Shown piece by piece: positions 1 through 5,768 of a stretch of 8,714 nt of DNA. This DNA comes from Hyphomicrobiales bacterium. Its GTDB lineage: Bacteria; Pseudomonadota; Alphaproteobacteria; Rhizobiales; Devosiaceae. The stretch lies in NCBI GenBank assembly GCA_015487515.1, contig WFPQ01000200.1, positions 1 through 8,714 of the forward strand. Direction: 5' to 3'. Numbering within the stretch: position 1 is the first letter of the stretch; the number at the start of each line of letters is the position of its first letter. The notes under the pieces were generated by a model, which worked only from the letters and a program-made list of their open reading frames with translations, had not been told where the DNA came from and ran no database searches. The position numbers and the translations under genes are program-made.

Positions 1-739
1 CCCGTATGATATCCTCGACCTTGTCGCGATATCTGGCAAGTGTCTCGTCGGTAACATAGAACGGATTGGCATATAGCTGAATTCCGGCATCCCACAATGT
101 CATGTCGGTACGCTGGTCACCAAGCACCGAAAGCGCATTGATATTCGTGCTCCAGCCGGTCACCACGTCAACCTGCCCGGTCATGAGCATGGCCATGTCG
201 GCGCCCATAACCGAAACTTCCACATCGTTTTCGGAAATACCATTCTTGGCCAGCAGCGCCCGCAGCAGAATGCGTGCCGTACCCTGAGTTGCAATCCTTT
301 TGCCAATCAGATCCCCGGGCTCCCTGACCGGGTTATTCTTGAGGGAAAAGTACGTAAAAGGATGTTGCTGATATCCAGCCGCAATACATTTTATCGGAAT
401 TCCTGCTGCGCGTGCCAGCATGAGTGACGGGCTTGAAGAAAGCTGGCCGAGATTTGCACGCCCGGATGCAACGGATGCAACACCATCAATATTTGGCCCG
501 CCGGCGATGATGTTCAGGCTCAAACCGGCATCCTCATAATATCCGAGCCTGTCGGCAGCAACCTCACCAAGAATGCCATTCGAGGCCAGCCAGCCCAGCT
601 GCATGTTGACCTCATAGGTTCCTGAAGCAGCCACCTTGCCGATGCTTATCAAGGAGCCGGCCATAGCCGCGCCCGATGCTGCTCCAAGCCCCTTCAGAAC
701 GGAGCGCCTGCTGATAATCATGTTCTTTGAATCTGACAT
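1..739 (-). CDS. NMT1/THI5-like ABC transporter substrate-binding protein, Tat signal, 3' end outside window
   Basis: This reads as the periplasmic binding component of an ABC importer of the NMT1/THI5/SsuA type (small organic substrates such as pyrimidines, sulfonates or vitamins); the ligand is not readable. I translated the minus strand from ATG at 739: 246 codons stay open to the window edge, and the family is usually about 310-340 aa. GGGAGG lies 5 nt before this ATG; a second ATG at 721 (M7) has no comparable site. Residues 10-16 are SRRSVLK, a twin-arginine motif, followed by a hydrophobic stretch and a likely cleavage after VAA (residue 38), so export of a folded protein by Tat is inferred. 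Family-like features are GWLASNGI near residue 49, LGYYEDAGL (65-73), ASGRANLGQ (91-99), and GQVDVVTGW further on. The gene is divergent from a LysR regulator, which probably controls it. Permease and ATPase genes, if present, lie outside the window. Confidence 0.88.
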   Translation of the reverse strand, partial: MSDSKNMIISRRSVLKGLGAASGAAMAGSLISIGKVAASGTYEVNMQLGWLASNGILGEVAADRLGYYEDAGLSLNIIAGGPNIDGVASVASGRANLGQLSSSPSLMLARAAGIPIKCIAAGYQQHPFTYFSLKNNPVREPGDLIGKRIATQGTARILLRALLAKNGISENDVEVSVMGADMAMLMTGQVDVVTGWSTNINALSVLGDQRTDMTLWDAGIQLYANPFYVTDETLARYRDKVEDIIR

Positions 740-766
740 TTTTCCCTCCCATGGTTTTCACCGAAA

Positions 767-795
767 AAGACCGGTCTTGCGCTGAATTTCAGCGC
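767..795. promoter_or_regulatory. Two abutting perfect palindromes upstream of the substrate-binding protein gene
   Basis: AAGACCGGTCTT (767-778) is a perfect 12-nt palindrome. It directly abuts GCGCTGAA-T-TTCAGCGC (779-795), an 8-bp perfect dyad. They lie 28-56 nt upstream of the minus-strand start at 739, in the likely 5' leader or core promoter. They could be protein-binding sites. Alternatively, read on the minus strand, the GCGCTG/CAGCGC hairpin followed by GGTCTTTTT could be a leader hairpin. Function is inferred only. Confidence 0.45.
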
Positions 796-874
796 TTGTC
801 TTGTTTTTCTAGCAGAAACCCGACTTTACACCCGGGCATAGTGCGTCTAAAAGTGTTAATTTTGCTCAATAGTG

Positions 875-910
875 GTGCAATAATTGCACAACACGATAAT
901 TGCACAACAC
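875..910. promoter_or_regulatory. Probable LysR operator: T-N11-A dyad overlapping a 15-bp direct repeat
   Basis: GTGCAAT-A-ATTGCAC (875-889) is a perfect 7-bp dyad containing TGCAATAATTGCA (876-888), which fits the T-N11-A box bound by LysR-family dimers. The 15-mer ATAATTGCACAACAC occurs exactly twice, at 880-894 and 896-910, a 16-bp period. Its TGCACAAC core appears again at 925-932, inside the first lysR codons. GATAAT at 895-900 is a possible -10 for lysR. Position just upstream of lysR and between divergent genes suggests autoregulation plus control of the binding-protein gene. Binding is inferred. Confidence 0.6.
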
Positions 911-916
911 AGGGGA
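911..916 (+). promoter_or_regulatory. Ribosome binding site that decides the lysR start
   Basis: AGGGGA lies 7 nt before GTG at 924. The upstream in-frame TTG at 900 lies inside the operator repeat and has no Shine-Dalgarno-like sequence before it. The GTG is therefore preferred, which shortens the protein by 8 residues. Confidence 0.7.
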
Positions 917-923
917 ATTAACA

Positions 924-1829
924 GTGCACAACGCTTTTCTTTCATATCTGGATGAAGTTGCACGTCAGGGATCGATACGGAAGGCAGCGGGGGTTCTGAA
1001 TGTTTCATCCACTTCGGTTAACAGAAAAATTCTGAGTGTGGAGGACAGCCTGGGCATCAGGCTGTTTGACAGGTCTGCAGAAGGCGTGGAACTGACAGCC
1101 GCCGGAAAGATTGTACTGGAGCACTGCCGCAAGACACTATATGACTTCAACGCCGTCAAGATGATAATCGATGACATCCGGGACTTAAGAACCGGTCATT
1201 TAAGTGTCATGACGCTGGATTCATTCACATTCAGCGTGCTTCCGAAAATTCTGGACAGGTTCAGCGAGAACTATCCGGGAATTTCCCTGTCGGTCAAGGC
1301 CTCGGTACCTGACATGATCACTGAAGCCGTAGCTTCGGGCGATGTCGATTTTGGTGTCAATTTTACAAAGGATTCGCACCCTGCGATCCGAATCATTCTC
1401 GAAAAATCAGCACCATTTGGAATAGTGATGCGCCCGGATCATCCGCTGGCAGAAAAAAACCTGATCAAAGTCGACGACCTGGCCGGATATCCCCTGGTGA
1501 GAACAGAGGATGCAAGAGGTCGAAATTCCATTCTGGACCAGGAAATGAAATCCGCAACGACAAAACTTGCAACCCATATCTACACCAATGCCCTGGCTAT
1601 TGCCAAACAGGCCATATTCTCCAATCATGCCATAGGCATATATACAAAAATCGGTTTTCTTGAGGAGATAGAAAACCGTGAACTGGTTTTTGTTCCCCTG
1701 GCCCTGAAGAACCTTGGTGATTACAAGATCGGCCTTGTTACTTCTGCGTCCTCAAGCATCGACCCTGCCAAGCGCCTGTTCATTTCCACGGTGGAAAGAA
1801 CCTTGAAAAACCTTAGGTTTGAACCTTAG
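924..1829 (+). CDS. LysR-family transcriptional regulator
   Basis: A DNA-binding regulator of the LysR family, 301 aa from GTG at 924, a usual length for the family. The N-terminal winged helix-turn-helix spans about residues 3-60: FLSYLDEVARQGSIRKAAG, then NVSSTSVNRKI as recognition helix, then LGIRLFDR and GVELTAAG, all in the canonical LysR order. A linker helix (about 61-85) precedes a two-lobed co-inducer domain starting near GHLSVMTLDS. In the family this domain binds a small molecule and changes DNA bending. The gene is divergent from the NMT1-like binding-protein gene across a region with LysR-box-like repeats, so control of that gene and of itself is the likely role. It is convergent with tctA, which makes regulation of the tct operon less likely. 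The last codons and the TAG stop fall inside the 13-bp repeat array at 1811-1856, so the C-terminus (NLRFEP) is partly encoded by repeat. The co-inducer is unknown. Confidence 0.93.
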   Translation: MHNAFLSYLDEVARQGSIRKAAGVLNVSSTSVNRKILSVEDSLGIRLFDRSAEGVELTAAGKIVLEHCRKTLYDFNAVKMIIDDIRDLRTGHLSVMTLDSFTFSVLPKILDRFSENYPGISLSVKASVPDMITEAVASGDVDFGVNFTKDSHPAIRIILEKSAPFGIVMRPDHPLAEKNLIKVDDLAGYPLVRTEDARGRNSILDQEMKSATTKLATHIYTNALAIAKQAIFSNHAIGIYTKIGFLEEIENRELVFVPLALKNLGDYKIGLVTSASSSIDPAKRLFISTVERTLKNLRFEP

Positions 1830-1856
1830 GTTTGAACCTAAGGTTTGAACCTAAGG
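1806..1856 (-). terminator. Rho-independent terminator of the tctCBA operon
   Basis: Read on the minus strand, the palindrome folds into an outer 9-bp helix (CCTTAGGTT with AACCTAAGG) and an inner helix of up to 11 bp (AACCTTAGGTT with AACCTAAGGTT), split by a 2x2 mismatch. It is followed at once by TTTTT (plus strand 1806-1810, aaaaa). It begins 66 nt past the tctA stop. On the plus strand no T-run follows, so termination of lysR by the same hairpin would be weaker. Confidence 0.75.
1811..1856. repeat. 13-bp tandem repeat forming a 46-nt near-perfect palindrome
   Basis: Units are CCTTAGGTTTGAA (1811-1823 and 1824-1836), CCTAAGGTTTGAA (1837-1849) and a partial CCTAAGG (1850-1856). Because CCTTAGG and CCTAAGG are reverse complements, the two halves of the array pair with each other. 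The central stem CCTTAGGTT/AACCTAAGG (1824-1832 with 1835-1843) is perfect with a 2-nt spacer. The lysR stop codon TAG at 1827-1829 lies inside. Confidence 0.95.
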
Positions 1857-1922
1857 GACAGGAAAACCGGACGCATGAGGCACAACAGCAAGTCCTGCCA
1901 GGGACCGCCCGAGCAAGCAGGA

Positions 1923-3437
1923 TCAGTCTCCATCCGCCACCCCCCTGGCCCGCAACCGTGCCCTGCGGGCGCGATAACTTGGCAGCAATACCAGGATTGC
2001 AGCAATCATTAACAGGCCCATGGTCATTGGCCTTTCAAAAATGAACCCGATCCCATCATATAACTGCATTGCACGCGAAAAATTATCCTCCAGCATCGAG
2101 CCAAGAATGAAGCCTATCAACAGCGGTGCCAGCGGATAATCGGCAAAACGCAGGATGGTCGCAACAACCCCAAAACCCACCAGAATGAGCAATTCGGTGG
2201 CATTGTTCTGGCCGATATAGGCCCCCATCATGGTAAAAAACAGGATAAACGGAATCAGATAGGTGCGCGGAACTGCCAGAATCCTGGCAATATAGGGGAT
2301 CAGAGGCAGGTTCAGAATCAGCAGCGCCACATTGCCGATATACATGGAAATGATCACCGACCAGAAAATTTCCGGCTGATCAACCATCAGGCGCGGGCCG
2401 GGCGAAACATTGAGGGCAATCAGCGCACCAAGCAGTATGGCCGTTGTACCTGAGCCCGGAATACCAAGGGTCAAAAGCGGCACGAATGAGCCGGTACAGG
2501 CCGCATTGTTGGCGGCCTCGGGGGCGGCAAGACCCTTGACTGAACCCTTGCCAAACTCCTCCTGTTCACCCTTGGGTGCAATGTTGCGCTCCACCGCATA
2601 ACCCAGAAATGATGCAATGGTTGCCCCGGCACCGGGCAGCACCCCTATCAGGAATCCCTGAATCGATTGACGGCCAATGACCGGCGCAATCTGATGCGCC
2701 TCATTTCGGGAAATACGCAAATCCCTGATCTTTGCGCCGGCTTCATTTTTTGAGCGCTTGGGATCCAGCACCAGATAGATCGCTTCGGGCAGAGCAAACA
2801 TCGCCATGGCCAAGGTAATGAAACCAAAACCCGACTGCAAATCCATGATCCCCATGGTAAAGCGGGGCATGTTGAACAGAGCCCCTTCGCCAACGGTTGC
2901 CATCATCAGTCCCAGAACGGTCATAAGCAATGCCTTGGCCACCTTGCCGGTGCCGGCAAATGCGGCAATCGCCGAAAGGCCCACCACCATCAGGGCAAAA
3001 TATTCCGCCGAGTGGAACAACAGGGCAACCGAAGCCAGCATGGGCGCAAAGACCATCAGCAGGATGGCTCCGATGGTACCGCCGGCAAAGGAGGCAATTG
3101 CCGCCACGGTCAGGGCCTTGCCGGCCTTGCCTTTTCTTGCCAGCGGGTAACCGTCAAAACTGCTTGCAACGGTGGATGCAACCCCCGGAGCATTGATAAG
3201 GATCGAAGAAGTAGAACCTCCAAAAATCGCCCCATAATATACTCCGGCAAGCAGGATCAGCGCCGCCGAAGGGTCACCAATCGATATGGCCACCGGAATC
3301 ATTATGGCAATGATCGACATCGGCCCCAGGCCCGGCAACATTCCGATGAAGGTACCGATCAGAACACCACCGAGAACCATTGCGATATTGGTAAAGGACA
3401 GGGCCGTTGTCAGGCCAATCACAATACCTTCGAACAT
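1923..3437 (-). CDS. tctA: Tripartite tricarboxylate transporter, large membrane subunit TctA
   Basis: The large inner-membrane subunit of a TTT (tripartite tricarboxylate) transporter, a secondary carrier that takes up carboxylates delivered by the periplasmic TctC protein, driven by an ion gradient. It is 504 aa, the usual TctA length, and hydrophobic throughout with about a dozen membrane segments. The internal duplication typical of TctA is visible: GMLPGLGPMS (32-41) with YYGAIFGGSTSSILINAPG (67-85) in the first half, and GVLPGAGATIASFLGY (265-280) with LTLGIPGSGTTAILLGAL (322-339) in the second. FGKGSVKGLAAPEAANNA (295-312) is also family-typical. The ATG at 3437 has GGAG 6 nt upstream, and only 9 nt separate it from the tctB stop, so it is the last gene of tctCBA. 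The C-terminus ends in an Arg-rich tail (RARRARLRAR, 489-498), probably cytoplasmic. Substrate identity is not readable. Confidence 0.97.
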   Translation of the reverse strand: MFEGIVIGLTTALSFTNIAMVLGGVLIGTFIGMLPGLGPMSIIAIMIPVAISIGDPSAALILLAGVYYGAIFGGSTSSILINAPGVASTVASSFDGYPLARKGKAGKALTVAAIASFAGGTIGAILLMVFAPMLASVALLFHSAEYFALMVVGLSAIAAFAGTGKVAKALLMTVLGLMMATVGEGALFNMPRFTMGIMDLQSGFGFITLAMAMFALPEAIYLVLDPKRSKNEAGAKIRDLRISRNEAHQIAPVIGRQSIQGFLIGVLPGAGATIASFLGYAVERNIAPKGEQEEFGKGSVKGLAAPEAANNAACTGSFVPLLTLGIPGSGTTAILLGALIALNVSPGPRLMVDQPEIFWSVIISMYIGNVALLILNLPLIPYIARILAVPRTYLIPFILFFTMMGAYIGQNNATELLILVGFGVVATILRFADYPLAPLLIGFILGSMLEDNFSRAMQLYDGIGFIFERPMTMGLLMIAAILVLLPSYRARRARLRARGVADGD

Positions 3438-3446
3438 GATGAACTC

Positions 3447-3932
3447 CTATCCCAGAAAAAACGGCCAGGGGCGCAAGAATATTCCCAGCACCACCTGTAC
3501 CAGGTACCAGACAAAAACGGCGGCAAACAAAGATACCGGCACAAGAATCTTGTAATTGCGCTCCCCAAGAACGATTGCTCCAACTAACAGAAACAGCACC
3601 GTTGACGGCAAAAATCCCGCAGGGCGCAACAGCAAAGCATAAGCAACCATCATGGCCAGCAGGCCCAGGGCCTGGCCGATTTTATATTGCCCCAGACGCC
3701 GGTAATCGATCTCGCCTTCCCTGGGGCCACCGGAGCCCTTTTCAATGCCAAGCAATATAATCAGCGAAATGATGATGGCCATCACAGACAATATCCTGGG
3801 AAAGGTACTGGGCCAGATCGGATTGTTTCGCATGAAGGGAGGCAGGGCTGCATCCATGGTAAAAAAGGCCGTGTAGCCGTAGGCCATGCCTATCAACAAT
3901 ACGCCCAGTGCAATCCAGCGATCCAGTGACAT
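3447..3932 (-). CDS. tctB: Tripartite tricarboxylate transporter, small membrane subunit TctB
   Basis: The small, poorly conserved membrane subunit that accompanies TctA in TTT transporters. It is 161 aa, the usual size, with hydrophobic segments at about residues 5-25, 45-63, 85-103, 108-123 and 130-150 and a hydrophilic, charged loop (64-83) in the middle. The motif NPIWPSTFPRILSV (37-50), including a P-x-x-F-P-R core, is typical of TctB. ATG at 3932 is preceded by AGGGGG with 7-nt spacing. It lies 81 nt after tctC, a gap containing a strong hairpin, and 9 nt before tctA, whose ribosome binding site falls in that gap. Identification rests on size, topology and position between tctC and tctA more than on sequence detail. 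Confidence 0.93.
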   Translation of the reverse strand: MSLDRWIALGVLLIGMAYGYTAFFTMDAALPPFMRNNPIWPSTFPRILSVMAIIISLIILLGIEKGSGGPREGEIDYRRLGQYKIGQALGLLAMMVAYALLLRPAGFLPSTVLFLLVGAIVLGERNYKILVPVSLFAAVFVWYLVQVVLGIFLRPWPFFLG

Positions 3933-3964
3933 CTAATTACCCCCTGTAATTCTCCCCTCAAGGC

Positions 3965-3989
3965 ACGTGCCCGGACAAACCGGGCACGT
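3965..3989 (-). promoter_or_regulatory. Intercistronic hairpin between tctC and tctB
   Basis: ACGTGCCCGG (3965-3974) and CCGGGCACGT (3980-3989) form a perfect 10-bp GC-rich stem with a 5-nt loop, within 50 nt after the tctC stop. No T-run follows on either strand, so it is unlikely to be a full terminator. Such hairpins commonly protect the upstream mRNA or cause partial termination, letting the binding protein be made in excess of the membrane subunits. That role is inferred here. Confidence 0.6.
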
Positions 3990-4013
3990 ATCATCTTGGA
4001 TCAAGATAAGGGC

Positions 4014-5000
4014 TTAAAGAAAACCCAGTTCTTTCATAAGGTCACCGATAACCTTTTCCTGATCTTCAAGGAAAGTGCGGAAATCCTCTCCCGAATTGTA
4101 GATGTTAACCCAGCCGTTGCGGGCACGCACGGCTTCCCATTCTTCCGTGTCGTACATCTTGGCAAAGACTTCCTGGTAAGCTGCCAGCTTTTCAGCCGGC
4201 AGGCCGGGAGCTGCAAAAAAGCCGCGCCAGTTGACAAATGTCATGTCTATACCCTGCTCCTTCATGGTCTTTGCATCGGCAAATGCATCAACCCGCTCAT
4301 CAGAGGTTACACCTATTATTTTGACTTCACCGGCATTGGCCAGGTCAACGGCCTCAGAAAACCCGGTGGAAAGAGCCTTGATTTCACCGGAAAGCAGAGC
4401 GGCCATGGCCTTGCCGCCCGCATCATAGGGAATGTATTTGACCGCTGTCGGGTCTTCACCCGCTGCCTGCATTACCATGGCTGCTACCAGGTGATCCATA
4501 CCGCCGGGCACCGAACCGCCACCTATGGCCGTCCCACTCATATCAGCCTTGTAGGCTGCTACAAGGTCAGCCATGGAATTGATCGGACTGTCCTTGGCCA
4601 CAACCATTGCCGCATAATCACCGATAGTTCCGGCAACCAGTGTCAAGTCACTGAAATTATACGGAAACACCCCGGTCAGGGAGCGGATCACGATCGGAGT
4701 GGAATTGACCATTAACGTGTCGTACTGGCTTTCGGCATTTTCAATCAGGAACCCGATTGCCTTGCCGCCGCCGCCGCCGGACATGTTTTCATAACTGGCG
4801 CTGCCGATCAGGCCCGATGCCGTCAGCGCCTCACCCGTACCGCGGGCGGTGCCGTCCCAGCCGCCACCGGCGCCGCCCGGAATCAGAAAATGTATGCTTT
4901 CCAGAACCTGATTGCCGCTGGAAAAAGCCGGAGCAGAAAATGAAAACGTGGCCGCAACAGCAGCCAGCATCACCCGGCTGGTCAAGTTAAAAATCTTCAT
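4014..5000 (-). CDS. tctC: Tripartite tricarboxylate transporter periplasmic receptor TctC
   Basis: The extracytoplasmic solute receptor of the TTT system, which captures a carboxylate in the periplasm and hands it to TctA/TctB. It is 328 aa, normal for the TctC/Bug family. Residues 1-26 form a Sec signal peptide (MKIFNLTSR, then a hydrophobic core), with likely cleavage near APA-FS-SG. Family landmarks are PGGAGGGWD (41-49), the first ligand-binding loop; ENMSGGGGGKA (71-81); GGSVPGGMDH (161-170); YIPYDAGGKA (189-198); and NWRGFFAAPGL (257-267). The ATG at 5000 has GGGAGG at 5-nt spacing. It is first in the tctCBA operon and divergent from the tctDE-like genes, as in the Salmonella tricarboxylate locus. 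Ligand could be citrate or another di- or tricarboxylate, but Bug-family proteins bind varied compounds, so substrate is left open. Confidence 0.96.
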   Translation of the reverse strand: MKIFNLTSRVMLAAVAATFSFSAPAFSSGNQVLESIHFLIPGGAGGGWDGTARGTGEALTASGLIGSASYENMSGGGGGKAIGFLIENAESQYDTLMVNSTPIVIRSLTGVFPYNFSDLTLVAGTIGDYAAMVVAKDSPINSMADLVAAYKADMSGTAIGGGSVPGGMDHLVAAMVMQAAGEDPTAVKYIPYDAGGKAMAALLSGEIKALSTGFSEAVDLANAGEVKIIGVTSDERVDAFADAKTMKEQGIDMTFVNWRGFFAAPGLPAEKLAAYQEVFAKMYDTEEWEAVRARNGWVNIYNSGEDFRTFLEDQEKVIGDLMKELGFL

Positions 5001-5102
5001 GATATCCTCCCATTTGACAACGTCACCATCTGACGCCCATGCTCAAAAAGAGCACCACAACCTGACACCCACCTGTCATGGCCAAGAAAAGGTTGAACAA
5101 AA
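5001..5102. promoter_or_regulatory. Divergent tctC/tctD regulatory region with TGAC/GTCA repeats
   Basis: This 102-nt gap must hold promoters for both divergent operons. Words TGAC (5015, 5031, 5063) and GTCA (5022, 5075) recur and build three small dyads: TGAC-N3-GTCA (5015-5025), GTCA-N5-TGAC (5022-5034) and TGACA-N6-TGTCA (5063-5078). GCTC-AAAAA-GAGC sits at 5041-5053. These are candidate sites for the OmpR-type regulator encoded next to it. Binding is inferred, not shown. Confidence 0.5.
5014..5043 (+). promoter_or_regulatory. Possible promoter of the response regulator operon
   Basis: TTGACA at 5014-5019 is a perfect -35 box. The best -10 at suitable spacing, CATGCT (5038-5043), matches only three of six consensus bases, which would fit a promoter needing an activator. 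This is weak evidence based on pattern alone. Confidence 0.25.
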
Positions 5103-5768
5103 ATGCGATTTCTGCTGGTGGAGGACAATCAAAACCTTGCAATGGCGGTAGTTAACCGCCTGTCCATGGATGGACATGTTGTAGATCATGCCCCCGATAT
5201 TACAACGGCCGAAAACTATATCTCGACCACCACCTTTGATCTGATTTTACTGGATATCATGTTACCCGACGGGGATGGGCGCAGCTTTTTGAAACAGCAC
5301 AGAAAGCAACAGAACAAAACTCCTGTCATTGTCCTGACTGCACGATCAGAAATTTCTGACCGGGTGGGAATGCTGGATCTGGGGGCAGATGATTACATTA
5401 CCAAACCGTTTGATTTCAGCGAACTCGAGGCCCGATGCCGTGCCGTGATGCGCCGCCGCTCCGGTAGTGGCACCAACACCAAAAACATCGGCAATCTTAT
5501 ATTTGACCCCCTGGCCGGCACCCTCAGGGTAGGGGAAAAAACCATAACTCTTCGCAACAAGGAACTTCGCCTGCTAGAAATATTGTTTGATGCCCCGGAA
5601 ATGATTTTTTCCAAACCCAAACTGGTCGACCGGCTGTTTCCCTATGATGAGGACGTTTCAGAAAACGCCATAGAAGTTTACGTGGCACGCCTGCGCAAGC
5701 ACCTGGACGGTTCGCCCGTGCAAATCACCACGGTTCGCGGGCTGGGATACCGACTGTCATTACCATGA
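5103..5768 (+). CDS. tctD: OmpR/PhoB-type response regulator (TctD-like)
   Basis: The transcription factor half of a two-component system. It is 221 aa, standard for the OmpR family. The receiver domain (1-117) shows the acidic pair E7-D8, phosphoacceptor D51 in LLDIMLPDGDG (49-59), T79 in VLTAR and K101 in TKPFD. The C-terminal winged helix (about 127-220) includes LRNKELRLLEIL (150-161), the recognition region ENAIEVYVARLRKHL (187-201) and the hairpin TTVRGLGYRL (209-218). The start is the only ATG placing MRFLLVEDN at the beginning of the receiver; its ribosome binding site is weak (AAAGG, about 10 nt away), suggesting modest expression. The stop overlaps the kinase start by ATGA. Divergence from tctCBA argues that this operon is its target, as TctD is in Salmonella. 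The symbol is assigned by family and position, not by proven orthology. Confidence 0.94.
   Translation: MRFLLVEDNQNLAMAVVNRLSMDGHVVDHAPDITTAENYISTTTFDLILLDIMLPDGDGRSFLKQHRKQQNKTPVIVLTARSEISDRVGMLDLGADDYITKPFDFSELEARCRAVMRRRSGSGTNTKNIGNLIFDPLAGTLRVGEKTITLRNKELRLLEILFDAPEMIFSKPKLVDRLFPYDEDVSENAIEVYVARLRKHLDGSPVQITTVRGLGYRLSLP

Noticed and set aside
740..899. TPP or FMN riboswitch in the leader of the NMT1/THI5-like gene
   Set aside because: None of the conserved core motifs of these riboswitches is present; only simple palindromes and LysR-like repeats are seen.
900..923. TTG at 900 as the lysR start
   Set aside because: It lies inside the 15-bp operator repeat and lacks a ribosome binding site; GTG at 924 has AGGGGA at 7 nt.
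1811..1856. CRISPR-like array
   Set aside because: Units are 13 bp and directly adjacent with no spacers.
1832..2044. 70-codon plus-strand frame after lysR
   Set aside because: Starts in the repeat, repeats the lysR tail in another frame, and runs antisense into tctA.
3012..3587. 191-codon open frame on the plus strand opposite tctA/tctB
   Set aside because: Antisense shadow of two clear membrane-protein genes; low-complexity, Gln/Arg/His-rich product with no domain.
3996..4715. 239-codon open frame on the plus strand opposite tctC
   Set aside because: Antisense to a well-supported TctC with signal peptide and family motifs; the product resembles nothing known.
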